Of a stretch of DNA of 64,000 nucleotides, positions 32,620 through 44,083 are shown in pieces. This DNA comes from Ursus arctos. Taxonomy: Eukaryota > Chordata > Mammalia > Carnivora > Ursidae. The position numbers and the translations under genes are program-made. Position 1 is the first letter of the stretch; every line of letters starts with the position of its first letter. The stretch lies in the NCBI RefSeq assembly GCF_023065955.2, contig NW_026622986.1, positions 18,315,848 through 18,379,847 on the forward strand. Reading direction: 5' to 3'. The notes beneath the pieces were generated by a model. That model did no database searches and was not told the DNA's origin. It saw only the letters and a program-made list of their open reading frames with translations.

Positions 32620-34120
32620 GTAATTTTCCATTCTTGTAGTGTTCTTATCTGGCTTTAGTATCTGGATAGTGCTTGCGTCATAAAATTAGTTTGGAAGTGT
32701 TTCCTCCTCTTCAATGTTTTGGAAAAGTTTGAGAAGTATCAGTATTAATTCATCTTTAAATGTATGGTGGAATTCACCAGTGAAGCCATCTGGTCCTGGA
32801 CTTTTCTGTGTTGGGAGGTTTTTGATCAATGATTCAATCTCATTACTCATTATTTCAGAGTTTCTATTTCTTCTTGATTCAGTCTTGGTAGATTCTATGT
32901 TTTTGGAACTTATCCATTTCTTTTATGTTATCCAGTTTGTTGGCATATAATTGTTTAGAGTTTATAGTCTTATGATCCTATGTATTTCTGTAGTAAAAGT
33001 TGTAATGTCTCCTTTTTCGTTTCTGATTTTATTTATTTGAGTCTTATCTCTTTCATAATCTAGGTAAAGTTTTGTCAATTTAGTTTATCTTTTAAAAAAA
33101 ACAAATTTTAGTTTTGTTGACCTTTTCTATTGTTTTTCTGGTCTCTATTTAATTTATTTCTGCTCTGATCTTTATTTCCTTCCTTCTGCTAACATCGGAG
33201 TTAGTTTGTTATTTTTTTAGTTCCTTGAGGTGTTCATGAAGGTTGTTTATTTGAGATGGTTTTATTTTCTTAATCTCTATTTATTGCTATAACCATTCCT
33301 CTTAGAACTACTTTTGCGACATCCCATAGATTTCAGTATTTTGTGTTTCTATTTTCATTTGTTTCAAGATATCTTTATTTCCCTTTTAGTATCATTTTTT
33401 CCCCTTCTCTGCCCCCCACCCCCGCCTTTGGTATTTTTGACCCATTGGTTGTTCAGGGTTGTGTTGCTTAGTTTTCACATTCTTACAAATTTTCTGGCTT
33501 TCCTCTTGCCAATTTCTAGTTTCATACCATTGTGGTTGGAAAAGATATTTGGTATGATTTCAATCTTTTTAAATTTGCTAAGACATTTTTTTGTGTCCTA
33601 TCATATGATGTATCCCAAAAAATATTCCATGTACACTTGGGGAAAATGTGTATTCTGCTGCTGTTGGATGGAAAGTTCTATAAATGTGAGTTACGTCCAT
33701 TTGGTCTAATCTATGGTTGAAGTGCAAGTTTCTTTGTTGATTTTCCATCTGTGTGACCTCTCCATTGTTGAAAGAGGCATATTGATGTTCCCTACTATTA
33801 CTGTACTATTGTCTACTTCTGCCTTCAGATCTATTAGTATTTGTTTGATATTTAGGTGCTCTGACATTGGCTGCATGCGTTTTTATGACTGTTATATTTT
33901 CTTTCTGAACTGACCCCTTTGTCATTATATAATGACCTTCTTTTCTCTTGTACCATTTTTGGCTTAAAGTCTATTTTTTTTCTGATGTAAGTGTAGCTAC
34001 CCTACTTTCTTTCGGTTTCCACTGGCATGGAATATCTTTTTCTATCCCGTCACTTTGCATCTCTGCGTGTCCTTAAAACTGAAGTGCAGTGTAGGCAGCA
34101 TGTATTGGGTCTTGTTTTTT

Positions 34121-34135
34121 CTTTCCTTTCCTTTT

Positions 34136-34195
<60 letters not shown>

Positions 34196-34197
34196 TC
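34121..34197. repeat. (CTTT)n microsatellite
   Basis: About 75 bp of CTTT units, imperfect at the left (CTTTCCTTTCCTTTTT), then pure, and passing into (CCAT)n at 34196-34213. It lies in the antisense of L1 ORF2 codons that normally carry an A-rich run (Lys-Lys-Gln region). Confidence 0.97.
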
Positions 34198-34521
34198 CAT
34201 CCATCCATCCATCTGGTTACTCAGTGCCTTTACACTAAAAGTAACTATTGATATGTAAGGACTTACTAATGCCATCTTATTTTTTGCTTGTATTTCTGGT
34301 TGCTTGAAGTTCAATTGTTTCTTTTACCCTTTATGTCTGCCTACCTTTATAAATTGGTGATTTTCTGTGGCAGTATGCTCTGTTTCCTCTATCTTTATCT
34401 TTTGTGAATCTGCTGTAGATTTTTGCTTTGTGGCAACTATGAAGCTTACGTAAAACATCTTATAGATATAACTGTATTTTAAGCTGATAATGACTTCAAT
34501 TACATACAGAAACTCTACCCT

Positions 34522-34562
34522 TTTACTCCTCCCACCACATTTTATGTGGTGGGAGGAGTAAA
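34522..34562. repeat. Perfect 19-bp inverted repeat, 3-nt loop
   Basis: The left arm is 34522-34540 and the right arm 34544-34562. They are exact reverse complements, with core CTCCTCCCACCACAT pairing with ATGTGGTGGGAGGAG, and the spacer is TTT. The ordinary L1 sequence has only the left-arm-like text here, so the right arm appears to be a templated copy. Confidence 0.95.
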
Positions 34563-34799
34563 TTTACCTCTTTTTTTTTTTTTATTGTGTATCCATTAAC
34601 AAAGCATAGTAGCCACAGTTATTTTTAGTACTATGTATAGTTAAGTAGTTAACATCCCATCCTATGACAGAATTAGAGTTTTCTAAATCTGACTATATAT
34701 TCGCCTCACCAATGTGTTGTATACTTTCTTATGTTTTCACGTCACTGAAGAGTGTCCTTTTATTCCAGCTTGGAGAACTCCTTTCAACATTTCTTGTAG

Positions 34800-35740
34800 G
34801 GTGAGTCTAGTGATTTTAAACTCTTAGCTTTTTTTTCTAGGAAAGTCTTCATTTCTCCTTGCTATCTGAAGAATAGCTTTGCTGAGTAGAAATTTGCTGT
34901 GTGATGATTTTTTTCTTTCAACCGTTTGCACAGGTCATTCCATTCTCTTCCAGCTTATAGGATTTCTGCTGAGAAATCTGCTGATGGCCTAAAGGGAGTT
35001 CCTTTTAAAGTTACAATCCTTTTTCCTCTGGCTCCTTTTAGGATTCTTTCTTTGTTTTTGATTTTTGACGGTTTCACTATAGTATGTCTTGGAGGAGGTC
35101 TTTTTGTATTGAGGTGGTAGGGTGACTCTGTTAGCTTTGTAAACTTAGAGGTCTGAGTTCCCCAGGTATGGGATGTTCTCAGCCATTATTTAAATAAACT
35201 TTCTGCCTCCTTTTGTTTCTCTTCTTCTGGAATCCTGATTATTCTAATATTTGTATGTTTGAAGGAATCTCATAGATCATGTAGGCATTCTTTGCTCTTT
35301 TTCATTCTTTCTTCTTTGTTCTTAATTTGTTTCAAAGTTCTTGTCCTCCAGATCACTCTCGGTCTTCCATTTAATCTACTCTGCTGCAGATGCTCTCTGT
35401 TGCATTTTTTGTTTCAATCTTTGAATTCTTCAGGTCCAGAATTTCTGGTTGTTGTTGTTGTTGTTTTTAATGACTTCGATTTCTTTTAAAATTTCTCATT
35501 TGTTTATAAAGTTTTTCTTGATTTCACTACATCATCTTTCTGAGTTTTCTTGTAGCTCACTGAATTCCCTCCAAACAGCTATGTTGAATTCTTTATCAGC
35601 TACGTCACAAAATTTTGTGTCTTTGGACTCCGTTATTAGAGGATTATTGTTATCTTTTGGTATTGATACGTTTTCTTGATTCTTCCTGTTCCTTGTGTTC
35701 CTTTGTGTTGCTGCTTCCTCATTTGAAGTAGCAGACACCT
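34800..35740 (-). pseudogene. L1 ORF1 remnant
   Basis: ORF1 encodes the L1 RNA-binding chaperone. An open stretch of 68 codons (35532-35738, minus) reads as the N-terminal region, with the typical Lys-Glu-Phe-Asn-Ile-Ala-Val and Glu-Leu-Gln-Glu-Asn phrases. The C-terminal domain is visible around 34920-34990 as antisense of the Ser-Ala-Asp-Phe-Ser-Ala-Glu motif. Frame breaks between them show it is dead. Confidence 0.8.
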
Positions 35741-36261
35741 CCTCAAATCTGTACTAGTTGCCCTCAGCTGGGGTATACTGTCATCGGTTCTGTTATATCC
35801 GGGGTTTTCTCTGACCTTGTATGGATACACCTGCTCACACGTCTTGTTTCCTTTTTTGGCAGAATTCTTAAGCTTTAATGTCTTCCCTGGTCCTTAAACT
35901 CGGCAGGCTGGCTGCCGGAAACCTCTTTTTTGTTTTCCAGAAGGTGGCACTATCTTTCAAGTTTGTGGTTACTTCCTTGCCTGCCGATTCTCACCTGGTT
36001 TTCTGCTAGCACTGAGTTTAGTGGACAGGCTCTCACCACTGTGCTCCTGAGTGTGCACAAAGAGCTGGCTGCAGAATGGGGGGGAGTATGGATTGAGTGC
36101 TCAGGGCTTTGGGGGTGCCTTCAGATATGGAAGGGAGATCCTTGGGGTGAAGTTCTCCCACAGGCTTCTGAGCAAGCTTCCTGCTGATACCCTGACTGTA
36201 GGCAGCATGAATTGCATCCCTATCATTCCCTTTATATTCTTATCTGTCTCTTTCCCAATAT

Positions 36262-36272
36262 CCCCCCCCCCC
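36262..36272. repeat. C11 homopolymer
   Basis: A run of 11 C within the L1 5' UTR part. Confidence 0.9.
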
Positions 36273-36504
36273 AAGTCATAGAGGTCCCACCTCAGGACTC
36301 TGGGTGCTGCTGGAGAGCAATGGGTTTCCTCAGCTGCTTCCTGCACAGAAAGGGTAGCCAGGCAGTCACTCACCACTCCTTTTTCCTGTAGGAGATCTTG
36401 CCTCCAGATTCTTCAGCTGCTTTCTGTGTCATCTTGGGCAGGAAGGTTGGGGGATGGGGGTGGGTGCCTCGCAAAATCCTTTTTACCCTTTCTACTGCAT
36501 CAAA

Positions 36505-36521
36505 TTATTATTATTATTATT
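36505..36521. repeat. (TTA)n short tract
   Basis: ATTATTATTATTATTAT within the L1 5' UTR. Confidence 0.85.
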
Positions 36522-36893
36522 TCTTCCAATGGCATGCTGGAATCTCTCCTCATGAAGGCTGGACTTCTGTGGTTATCTGCCCAAGTCAGCACTCTTCAGG
36601 TTTCCCCTGACCATGGCAGAGAAGAGCAGGGCAGGTTCACTGGCCCAGTTGGTTTTGCAGCCTGGACCCGGGAGTCTGCCCATCTGTTACAGGAAGTGAC
36701 AGTGAGCGAGACTCCTCCCGGGTCCCTTAGCTGAATTCCACAACTCCCACCGAGACACTCCTGTTGGAGGATGGATATCTAAGTAGTTGTTATGAAAGGG
36801 AGAAAAAAAGGAAGGCGTCCTTCACAGCCGTGATGCTGTGGAGTGCTTTAGTTCTTCAGAAACAATTCATTCTGCAGTTAAATTAAAGGAGGG

Positions 36894-37082
36894 TTTTTTA
36901 AAAGATTTTATTTATTTATTTGAGAGAGAGAGGGAGCGAGCACAAGCAGGGGGGAGGGGCAGGAGAAGGAAAAGCAGATTCCCAGCTGAACATGAGCCCA
37001 ATGCCAGGCTGGATGCCAGGACCGTTGGATCATGACCTGAGCTGAAGGCAGACACTAAACTGACTGAACCACCCAGGCATCC
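36894..37082 (-). mobile_element. SINEC, diverged
   Basis: TTTTTTAAAAGATTTTATTTA, GAGAGAGGGAGCGAGCACAAGC, GGCTGGATGCCAGG, GGATCATGACCTGAGC, CCACCCAGGCATCC. Clear match to the reverse strand of SINEC. No convincing target duplication was found. Confidence 0.92.
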
Positions 37083-37807
37083 TGAACAGAGATATTTAAA
37101 TACATGCCTTAAAGTAGACCTTCAGAACTTTGAAAAGTTTCTCTCTCTCACTAATTTTGGGGGAGTCACTGGTTTTTTGAAAATCATATTAAAGCCTGCT
37201 AAAATGCATAAATATTCAGCCATATGAAATTTTTAAATGTGATTTCAAGGGCTGACACTCCTCCAGAATTCCATCCATGGATCCTCCAGGGATTCATGAA
37301 CTCCACGTCAAGAAAGTTTGTACTATATTTTGTGCTTTTTAAAGTAGAATGGCTATATTTATTCTTTCAATGGATCTGAAACAGGGGAGAACATATAGAT
37401 GATCTGTACCCTCAGAAGGTTTCATCAGTAAAACACTTTAGTGTGTCCCCAATAAATACGTATTTAGACATATTTGACATATACTTAGATATTCTGTCAA
37501 TTTGTGTAATATATATTAAAGTCTAATTTTTATCTTACTTTTTGATAAAAACAAAAACAGGAGAAGTTCTAATACGTTTTTCCACCCAGCTTAGTGGATT
37601 GTCTTGTGGACCCCCTAAAGTACACGGATTCCGTCTTGGTGACTAAGGCCTTAGGTCAAAATGAGAGCCAAGTATATGTAGATACATTAGTTAAACAGAG
37701 CTGTAGCGATGTGAAGATATCCTACAAGATATCCACAGGGAGGAATCATGTTTCCTTTAATTTCCAAAGAGAGAAGGCTCTCCCTACAGATTTATTTCAC
37801 TGATTTA
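37083..37807. other. No gene or repeat recognised
   Basis: AT-rich. A small inverted repeat GATATC CTACAA GATATC lies at 37716-37733. A 69-codon open frame at 37594-37803 has no recognised domain. Confidence 0.4.
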
Positions 37808-37960
37808 CTTACACTATTTAGCAAGCACGTTAGCACTTACTCCAGACCAGCCACCATTTCAAGCACTTTACAAATATGGGCTCCTTTTGTGCTTTTAATA
37901 ACCCTGTAAAGTAAATACTATTATTATCCCATAACATAGCGACAATTTAAAACGATGTTC
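37808..37960 (-). mobile_element. MIR SINE
   Basis: CACTTACTCCAGACCAGCC, TTTCAAGCACTTTACAAATATG, AATAACCCTGTAAAGTAAATAC and TATTATTATCCCAT are the reverse complement of the MIR 3' half. Confidence 0.8.
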
Positions 37961-38434
37961 TCGCGTTTATACAGTTGCCGTCTTGCTTTTTGGGGCTTGA
38001 CTATTTGCCAGGGGAAAGGGAGCTAGAAGTAACAGCGGTGGGTTAGTGGACACTCAGGGGCCACGTAGAAAGCATGTAGAAACCGGGTAGAAACCGAACA
38101 AGGAAGCCAGCTCGCCCAGGGGGATGCTTCCGTGCACCTCGCAGCTCTTTTGTGCTTGCTTTATGGCCTAATCTGCTTTACAGCTCGGTGACCCGGTCTT
38201 GTGCAGATCAACGACCTTCGGAGTTGCTTTTTGATGAATAGGAAAGCGGTACCAGCTATCCCTTCTTGGGAGGACTCTGTGCCAATCTTGTTCTTCAGTG
38301 GAAAGTGTTTAAGTGTTTAAGCTTTACCTTAGACCAGACATCTGGAACACAAGCTTCATTTCGTCCTAGCTTCTCTTTGTTTTCACGTAAGAGTCACTGG
38401 AAAAATCGCTTTCTTTTTCTTTTCTTTTTTCCTC
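37961..38434. other. Nothing recognised
   Basis: Slightly GC-richer than its surroundings (38030-38240) with several CpG dinucleotides. No gene or element is visible. Confidence 0.35.
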
Positions 38435-38800
38435 TTTTTTTTTTTTTTTTTTTGGTGCAGAAGGCTTTTCTTTAATATTAAAAAAATGTCAAAGGAGGAG
38501 AAGATGAGAGTAATGAAACAGAGCCAACAACTCTCATTTTCAAAAACTCTCCCATTGTTGCCTCACACGTGCGTCTGCATCGCGGCCATACGTCGTGACT
38601 CTGCCTCTGTTTCCAAAATGCCTTGAAGTATTTGCTTCTCACTTCAGTTGATAGAATCAGTGGCACTGGAAAGCTGATGTCGGTGGAAGGGGTTTTGCAT
38701 ATTTTTGTGTCCTGGGAACTTTTTTTTCTCTTTGGCGTTTACTCACTTAGCGAAATCTGCTCTGTTTATACATTGAGTCGTTAGCGTCCCAGGTTTAATG
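38435..38800 (-). pseudogene. Possible processed retrocopy 3' end, parent unknown
   Basis: On the minus strand, ATTAAA (complement of 38471-38476) is followed 17 bases later by an A19 run (38435-38453). This is a normal spacing for a polyadenylated mRNA 3' end. A 62-codon open frame (38478-38666, minus) ends just before this signal. I do not recognise the parent, and no matching target duplication was found. The upstream limit is a guess. Confidence 0.32.
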
Positions 38801-38869
38801 ACATGCGGAGAGAATTAGCAAAATTCTGAAATTTTTTGAGCCCTTCAGAGGAAAAATTATCTATTTCCC

Positions 38870-39045
38870 TTATTTTGTTCTTCTCCGTAGCACTTATTCT
38901 TTCCTGATATATTTATTGTACGCATATTTTTGTCCGTTCAAGAGAGCAGGGAGCTTGTTTTGGTCACTGCTCTATCCCCAAAGCCTAAAATGGTGCCTGG
39001 CGCATAACTGTCTTTAATAACTATTTGTCATATGAACGGATGGAT
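38870..39045 (+). mobile_element. L2 3'-end fragment
   Basis: CGTAGCACTTATTCTTTCC, GCAGGGAGCTTGTTTTGGTCACTG, CTATCCCCAAAGCC, ATGGTGCCTGGCGCATAAC and TAATAACTATTTGTCATATG follow the L2 3' UTR to its terminus. Confidence 0.75.
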
Positions 39046-40320
39046 AAATAAATCTAATAACTCTCAGCGTGTTGATCGTCGAAAACACTGTCTCCCAGAT
39101 GTCCTTGTGGAAAGGCAGACCCTTGACCCTCAAAGGACTTGGCCAAGGTTAGCCAAGGAAAATGCTGTCGCCTTCAGTGTGATGGATGGGATAGGGAACA
39201 GGAAATGTGAGGCATGGTTATGGTGATTTGTTTTCACTGCAAAAAAATACAGGCCCATTGAAAAATCTCTCAGAAAAACTTAAGAAAAGACATAAATATG
39301 GCCTCTATTAAGTAGCAATATCTAGATCCTGGAGCAAGAATGGAAAGCTTTGCAAAGTTAAATGTAAATGAGGACTGAAGCAGGCTAGTGTGATTCAATG
39401 CTTTTCAATTCTTCAGAAATGAATTTTAAAGAAATCACTTGAATGGTTTACATATGATTGTATATTAATAATGTATATATATTTTTTAGTCTCTGATGAA
39501 AAGCTGTTGTTTTCAATTTGTATCAGTAGCCTCAACATGCAGAGACATTTTCTCTCTGGCACTCTTCAAATAAATTTTCTTTGATTTCTTACATGCTTAT
39601 TTTGGACTCTTAATTACATTGATAGAAGATGGGTTGCCTCAATGCTTTTACTCTATAAATCTCTTGTTTTGAAGGAAAAAAATTGATTTTTAAAAAATTT
39701 ACAATGAGCTATTGATGAAAAGTCACTATACAACGAGCTCCTGTGGATTCGTTGAAAGCAAAGTAATACTAGCTGTGTAACTTCATGAGAAAGCAGTACT
39801 TGTAACTTTCAAAATCAAAATTAATAATATAATCCTTTTTTCCATCAAATGTAATGCCATTTACCTATTCTTTTTTTTATATACTTTCTACATTCAGATT
39901 ATAAGATCCTGAACAATGTAGCTGTTTTATCAGCAATGAAGAAATTTTTAATGTTTAAATGAGAATAACAAACTTATAAAGTATGTCCAAGTATTAACAG
40001 ATTTATTTCTGTTTTTATCAAAGCCTGTGATTTGGAGGATTTCTATATCCTACAAGTCAATGTCACTAGATTTCAGATCTTGAAATAATAGTTGCACAAA
40101 TAATTTATTTCCTAAGTTTTTACAAAATCATAAGCCCTATGGTCCCTTGAGGCAGAACAGGGATGAAATTGAATTATTGAAATGTTCTCTGCCCCAGATG
40201 CCGGTTAGCAAAGATAGGATCAAATAAAAGCTGATTTTTATTTATTGATCAGTTAATTTAGCTTAGTAGTAAAAAGCAGCAGGCTTAGTGTCTAACGATC
40301 GTGTGTTAAGTATTCTTCAC
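39046..40320. other. No gene or repeat recognised
   Basis: AT-rich. Nothing recognisable on either strand. Confidence 0.4.
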
Positions 40321-40860
40321 CCTGTGTAACAAACTACCCTGCAACTCAATGGTTTCAACAACTATCTGTGAGAACTTACACATCCATGGGTTGACTGGTG
40401 GTCAACTGATCTACCTGTGCTTGACTCATCTCAGCCAGGTATGGCCGATCATGGCTGGGCTCCTTTGTGTATCTATGGGTCGGTTAAATGTTCTGCTTTG
40501 GTCCGGGCTTGGTAGGCAGCTCAGCTGGGGCAGCTCTGCCTCATTTGTCTTTCATCCTCCTCCCGGGGCCAGTTGGCCAGCTCAGGCTTGTCTTTCCCAC
40601 GATGTTGTAAGCAGGACAATGCAAGATCTCCTGAGGCCTAGTCTGGGACCTGAAACCCTGTCACCTCTGCCTCATTTCATAGCCACAGCAACTCAGAAGC
40701 CCAGCCCAGAATTGAGGAGTAAGGAAAATCTCTTCTGCCTCTTTTTAGGGAAAATTGTAAAGTGTGTGGATATAGGGACGTGTGAGGAATTGGAGGTATT
40801 AATGCAGTTTATTATAGGTAGAAGGGAGATGCTTATTAAAAACAGGAGGAAGTAAGTTAG
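40321..40860. mobile_element. Ancient repeat, LTR- or DNA-transposon-like
   Basis: CCTGTGTAACAAACTACCCTGC, CAATGGTTTCAACAACTATC, GGCTGGGCTCC, CTGAGGCCTAGTCTGGGACC and CAGCCCAGAATTGAGG follow a dispersed mammalian repeat that I recognise but cannot name with certainty. The 168-codon open frame at 40349-40855 lies wholly inside it and is not a gene. Confidence 0.5.
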
Positions 40861-40990
40861 GAAATAATTTTTGAAATGGAGAAGCATCCTGGCATGATAC
40901 ATTATGGATCATCTGCAATCACAAAAAGAGTTATTTGGTAAAGATACCTGCATAAAAGATATCCGTATGTGCCAGTTTCCACATCGATCC

Positions 40991-41147
40991 TCTAGGTTGG
41001 ACATTTTCAGAATGTGGTTGCCAGGCCAGCAGTCATCTGGGAACTTGATAGAAATGCAAATTCTCAGGTCTTACCCCAGACCTACTGAATCAGAAACTCT
41101 GGGGGAGGGCCCCAGCAGGGCCCAGCTTGGGGGGAACCGCTATGGAA
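40991..41147 (-). mobile_element. MER5A-like hAT-Charlie MITE
   Basis: CAGAATGTGGTTGCCAGGCCAGC, CATCTGGGAACTTGATAGAAATG, CAAATTCTCAGGTC, and CCAGACCTACTGAATCAGAAA with ACTCTGGGGGAGGG match MER5A in reverse. This is a short non-autonomous hAT DNA transposon. Confidence 0.85.
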
Positions 41148-43429
41148 GGTCAGTCTTTGGCTTATTCCCTCAGTTCGTAACAAGCTGCAATACAATCTTT
41201 TAGTGACTTGCATAGATAACTCACATCGATATGATCACATCTTTGGGTTTTGTTGTTGGCAATGTCAAGTGGGAAGATCTCATAGCCTTCCTAAATTTTC
41301 GGCAGATGATTCATACATTTTTTTCTGCATGAGCCATCATTGGATAGCAGAGAGGAAAACTCAGTTGTTCTATTCTCTCCATATTGGTGTTTTCCATTGC
41401 TCCACAATTCCTAGGTGTTTGCCCCATGTGTTAAATGGCGTTCACCCTTCTTTTCATATCAGGTGTTGAAATAAAGGTGCATAATGTGTAACGACCACCT
41501 TATATCTTCCCCCTTTCTTAAAGACTTTGCCACTTGACTCTTTTGTCACAAATAAGATCTGAGACATTTGGGGTAAAAACTGACAAACAAAATATGTTTA
41601 AAGGGTCAGTTCCTTCACAATTATATTCCTTATTTGTCTAACAGAATTTGTTTGCTTTCTAACCTTGACCATTCTCCCTCCCTCCCCCCCGTCCCCATAT
41701 AGAAGCCTATGTGACTACTTTTTCCTTTGAATAACTTTTCCCTTGACAAATTTTTCATGATGGCATTTGCTGCTCAGGACTTCTGAAGGCTAACTCAGAA
41801 TAATTGAGAAGTGGTGTGAGCTGTGTTTCATTTAATTCCTTCTCTCAAAGTAAAAGGGGAATACACCCAAATCATCGATCATATTCCTACCATTAGCATT
41901 TGGACTTCTAAGACTGACAGGGGAACTCTTGATGTTGGCAACTACATAATCTTGAGTGAAGGTTTTCTGCTTCAAGCCATTAGGTCTCTGTTGATATAAT
42001 ATCATGTTGTAATTTTTGTTTCCATTTATTTTACTAGGAAAAACTCTATCCAAAAAAGTCAATATTTCTATCAAAGCGTCAGTGATAGGATAATGTATAA
42101 AATTAACCAGCATTAAGTGAATTATGTAGTAAGTTATTTATTCAGTTTTGTGAAAAGCAGATCTTTGCCTTTCACATGGGAAATCATTTCTAAGGTCACT
42201 GCACAACTGAGAAGAGAAAAACACTTTTAAAAAAAATCTCAGGTCCATTAGTGTAATTATAAAATACCACGTTTTAAGTATATCAATAATGGTAATTTGA
42301 TAAGCATAATTTCTGTGGCAAAAAGAAAACAGAGAGGAAATTGTATTAATTGATGTTGAAGATAATTCTTCTAAACTCGCCCCAAAGCTTGGATGTTCTC
42401 TCAAGACCCGTGCTTTATTGCTTCAAATTGCTCGTATTATCACCTAGTTAATTCTCCTAAGACACATCCTTAGTTACTTTCTGGATGCATGACACCTTCA
42501 ATTTCTTTTTTCCCTCCAGTTATATATTTTGAATTGTGATGACTATTAGCTTCTCATTAGTTTTTGTGGTTCAAAATGTATACTATTTAGTTTTCATTGA
42601 ATGATAACCCCAATGAGGCTTGTTCTGCGGTGGAATCTTTTTCTTTCTTTTTTTTTTTTTTTTTTTTTTTTTTGTAGATATAGCTGGACTGTCTGGTGTC
42701 AGAACTTCTTGATCAGATCGTCTATGTGGCCTGATTAAACCACATAAAGTGTGTACTGAGTGCTTCCCTTTCTCCTGGATCACAGTGCTTGGTATTTTAT
42801 CTGTAGTTATCGGTTACTTCCTTTGGCACAGAACCTGGATTGTCACCTTCAACTTACTATGAAGGAGTAACATATCACGTCAGTGTGGCTGCCTGTTAAC
42901 CACTTTCAGATAACTTTTCTTCACCTCACTGGCGGAACTAGGGGAGGGCCGAGGGTCCAAGAGAATTTCTGGGTAACCGGGAGGTAAGATGAGGAAGAAG
43001 TTTTTGCAGAGCATAAACACGTGGGGCAAAACTAGTTTACTTGACAGATTCACCTGCAGTTCAAATTGCCTGTGACAGAGATTCGCCGATTCCCTGTTTA
43101 CCCATAGAAACCATGCCGCAAAGCACTGAGGAAGAGCCTGGGAGACCCTTGCTCAGCCTCAAGGTCACCTATGATGAAGTCTCTGTGTCAGCAAAGCTGG
43201 TCAGATGTAAAGATGTAATTGGCAAGAGCACTGTCTTTATTCCTGAAGCTGTATTTGGTGAAATGTATTGTTCTCACTCCAGATGAATTGTGGACCAAGA
43301 GACAAAATGGTTTGTTTTTGATTTGGGAAGCCCAGATGGTTACATGGACACTAGTGGCTTAAAAACTTGTTTAATGTAATTCATAAAATATTTGTTTCAT
43401 TTGTTGTGTGTGTTCATTTTATGTGTTTA
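41148..43429. other. No gene recognised; poly(T) tract
   Basis: A T-rich run at 42639-42673 (TTTTTCTTTC then about 25 T) may be the tail of a minus-strand retroelement, but the sequence to its right is not one I recognise. An 81-codon frame at 43041-43286 has no known domain. Confidence 0.35.
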
Positions 43430-43560
43430 TGAGTCTGTTTTCCATACTGGCGGCAAGTTTCTCAGAGAACAGAGGCAATGTTCCTGGTCTTCTTTATAAC
43501 CCTGCCTGGCTCATGACAGATGCTCAAAATATGGTTACTGAATAAAGGATGAAGGTTTGA
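43430..43560 (+). mobile_element. L2 or MIR 3'-end fragment
   Basis: GCAAGTTTCTCAGAGAACAGAGGC, CTTTATAACCCTGCCTGGCTC and CATGACAGATGCTCAAAATATG with ACTGAATAAAGG resemble the L2 3' terminus. Confidence 0.55.
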
Positions 43561-43615
43561 ATTAATGATGGTAGAAGGCTCTGGAGGGCATCTCAAGATG
43601 CCACCTGACATTACC

Positions 43616-44083
43616 TGTATTAGTTCTCTATTGCTCCTGTAACTTATTACTACAAATTTAGTGGCTGAAAATAACTCAAACTTATTATCTTATAGTTCTG
43701 GAGGTCAAAAGTCTGAATTGGGTCTCAATGGGCTAAAATCAAGGGGTCAACAGGATTGCATTCTTTCTGGAGACTCTAGAGAAGAATCTACTCCCTTACC
43801 TTTTCCAGCTTCTAGAAGGCCTCCTGCATCCGTGGCTCCAATTTCGAAACCAGCAGCATAGCGTCTTCAAAATTCTGATTCTTCTGCCTCCCTCTTTCCC
43901 AAGGAGCCCTGTGATGACGCTGAATCCATCAAGATGATACCCCCCCCATCTTGAGGTCAGCAGATTAGCAATCTTAATTCCATCTGTGACCTTAATTCCC
44001 TTTTGCTGTGGAACCAAACACATTCACAAGTTCCAGGGATTAGAACACAGACATCTTGGGGGGCCAGTGTTCCACCTACCACA
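43616..44083 (-). mobile_element. MaLR-like (MLT1-type) LTR
   Basis: It begins TGTATTAGTTCTCTATTGCTCC and continues AATTTAGTGGCTGAAAATAAC, AGTTCTGGAGGTCAAAAGTC, CTTTTCCAGCTTCTAGAAGG, GTTCCAGGGATTAGAACAC, GGGCCAGTGTTCCACCTACC, ending CA. The TG...CA ends, the length (468 bp) and the phrase order fit a reverse-strand MaLR solo LTR. The exact family is not certain. No internal retroviral sequence adjoins it. Confidence 0.65.

Larger units (their letters stand above)
31868..34290 (-). pseudogene. L1 ORF2 remnant (endonuclease and RT)
   Basis: The product in a live L1 is the endonuclease/reverse transcriptase that nicks target DNA and copies L1 RNA. Visible parts on the minus strand are the N-terminal 'LNVNG'-type start (about 34290-34230), the endonuclease (about 34120-33300), and RT fragments including Gly-Ile-Arg-Gln-Gly-Cys-Pro within 32011-32307 and Phe-Ala-Asp-Tyr at about 31930. 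The last corresponds to the catalytic Phe-Ala-Asp-Asp with the second Asp lost. Multiple stops, frameshifts, a SINE and a microsatellite break the frame. The C-terminal third is missing. Confidence 0.85.
31868..36836 (-). mobile_element. Long L1 LINE, minus strand, 3' third missing
   Basis: Right to left this element shows a GC-richer 5' UTR (about 35741-36836), ORF1 (about 34800-35740), a spacer, then ORF2 from its start (about 34290) through the endonuclease and into the reverse transcriptase, stopping near 31868. The ORF2 C-terminus, 3' UTR and tail are absent. That is unusual, since most L1 copies lose the 5' end. It is interrupted by a SINE (32412), a CTTT tract (34121) and a hairpin (34522). 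No frame is intact. Confidence 0.88.

Noticed and set aside
40349..40855. 168-codon plus-strand open frame
   Set aside because: It lies wholly inside an ancient dispersed repeat, and the product has no recognised domain.
42639..42673. Poly(T) tract as the tail of a minus-strand retrocopy
   Set aside because: No polyadenylation signal at the right spacing and no recognisable parent to its right; kept only as a simple repeat.
43041..43286. 81-codon plus-strand frame as a possible processed pseudogene
   Set aside because: I do not recognise the product, and there is no A-tail or target duplication.
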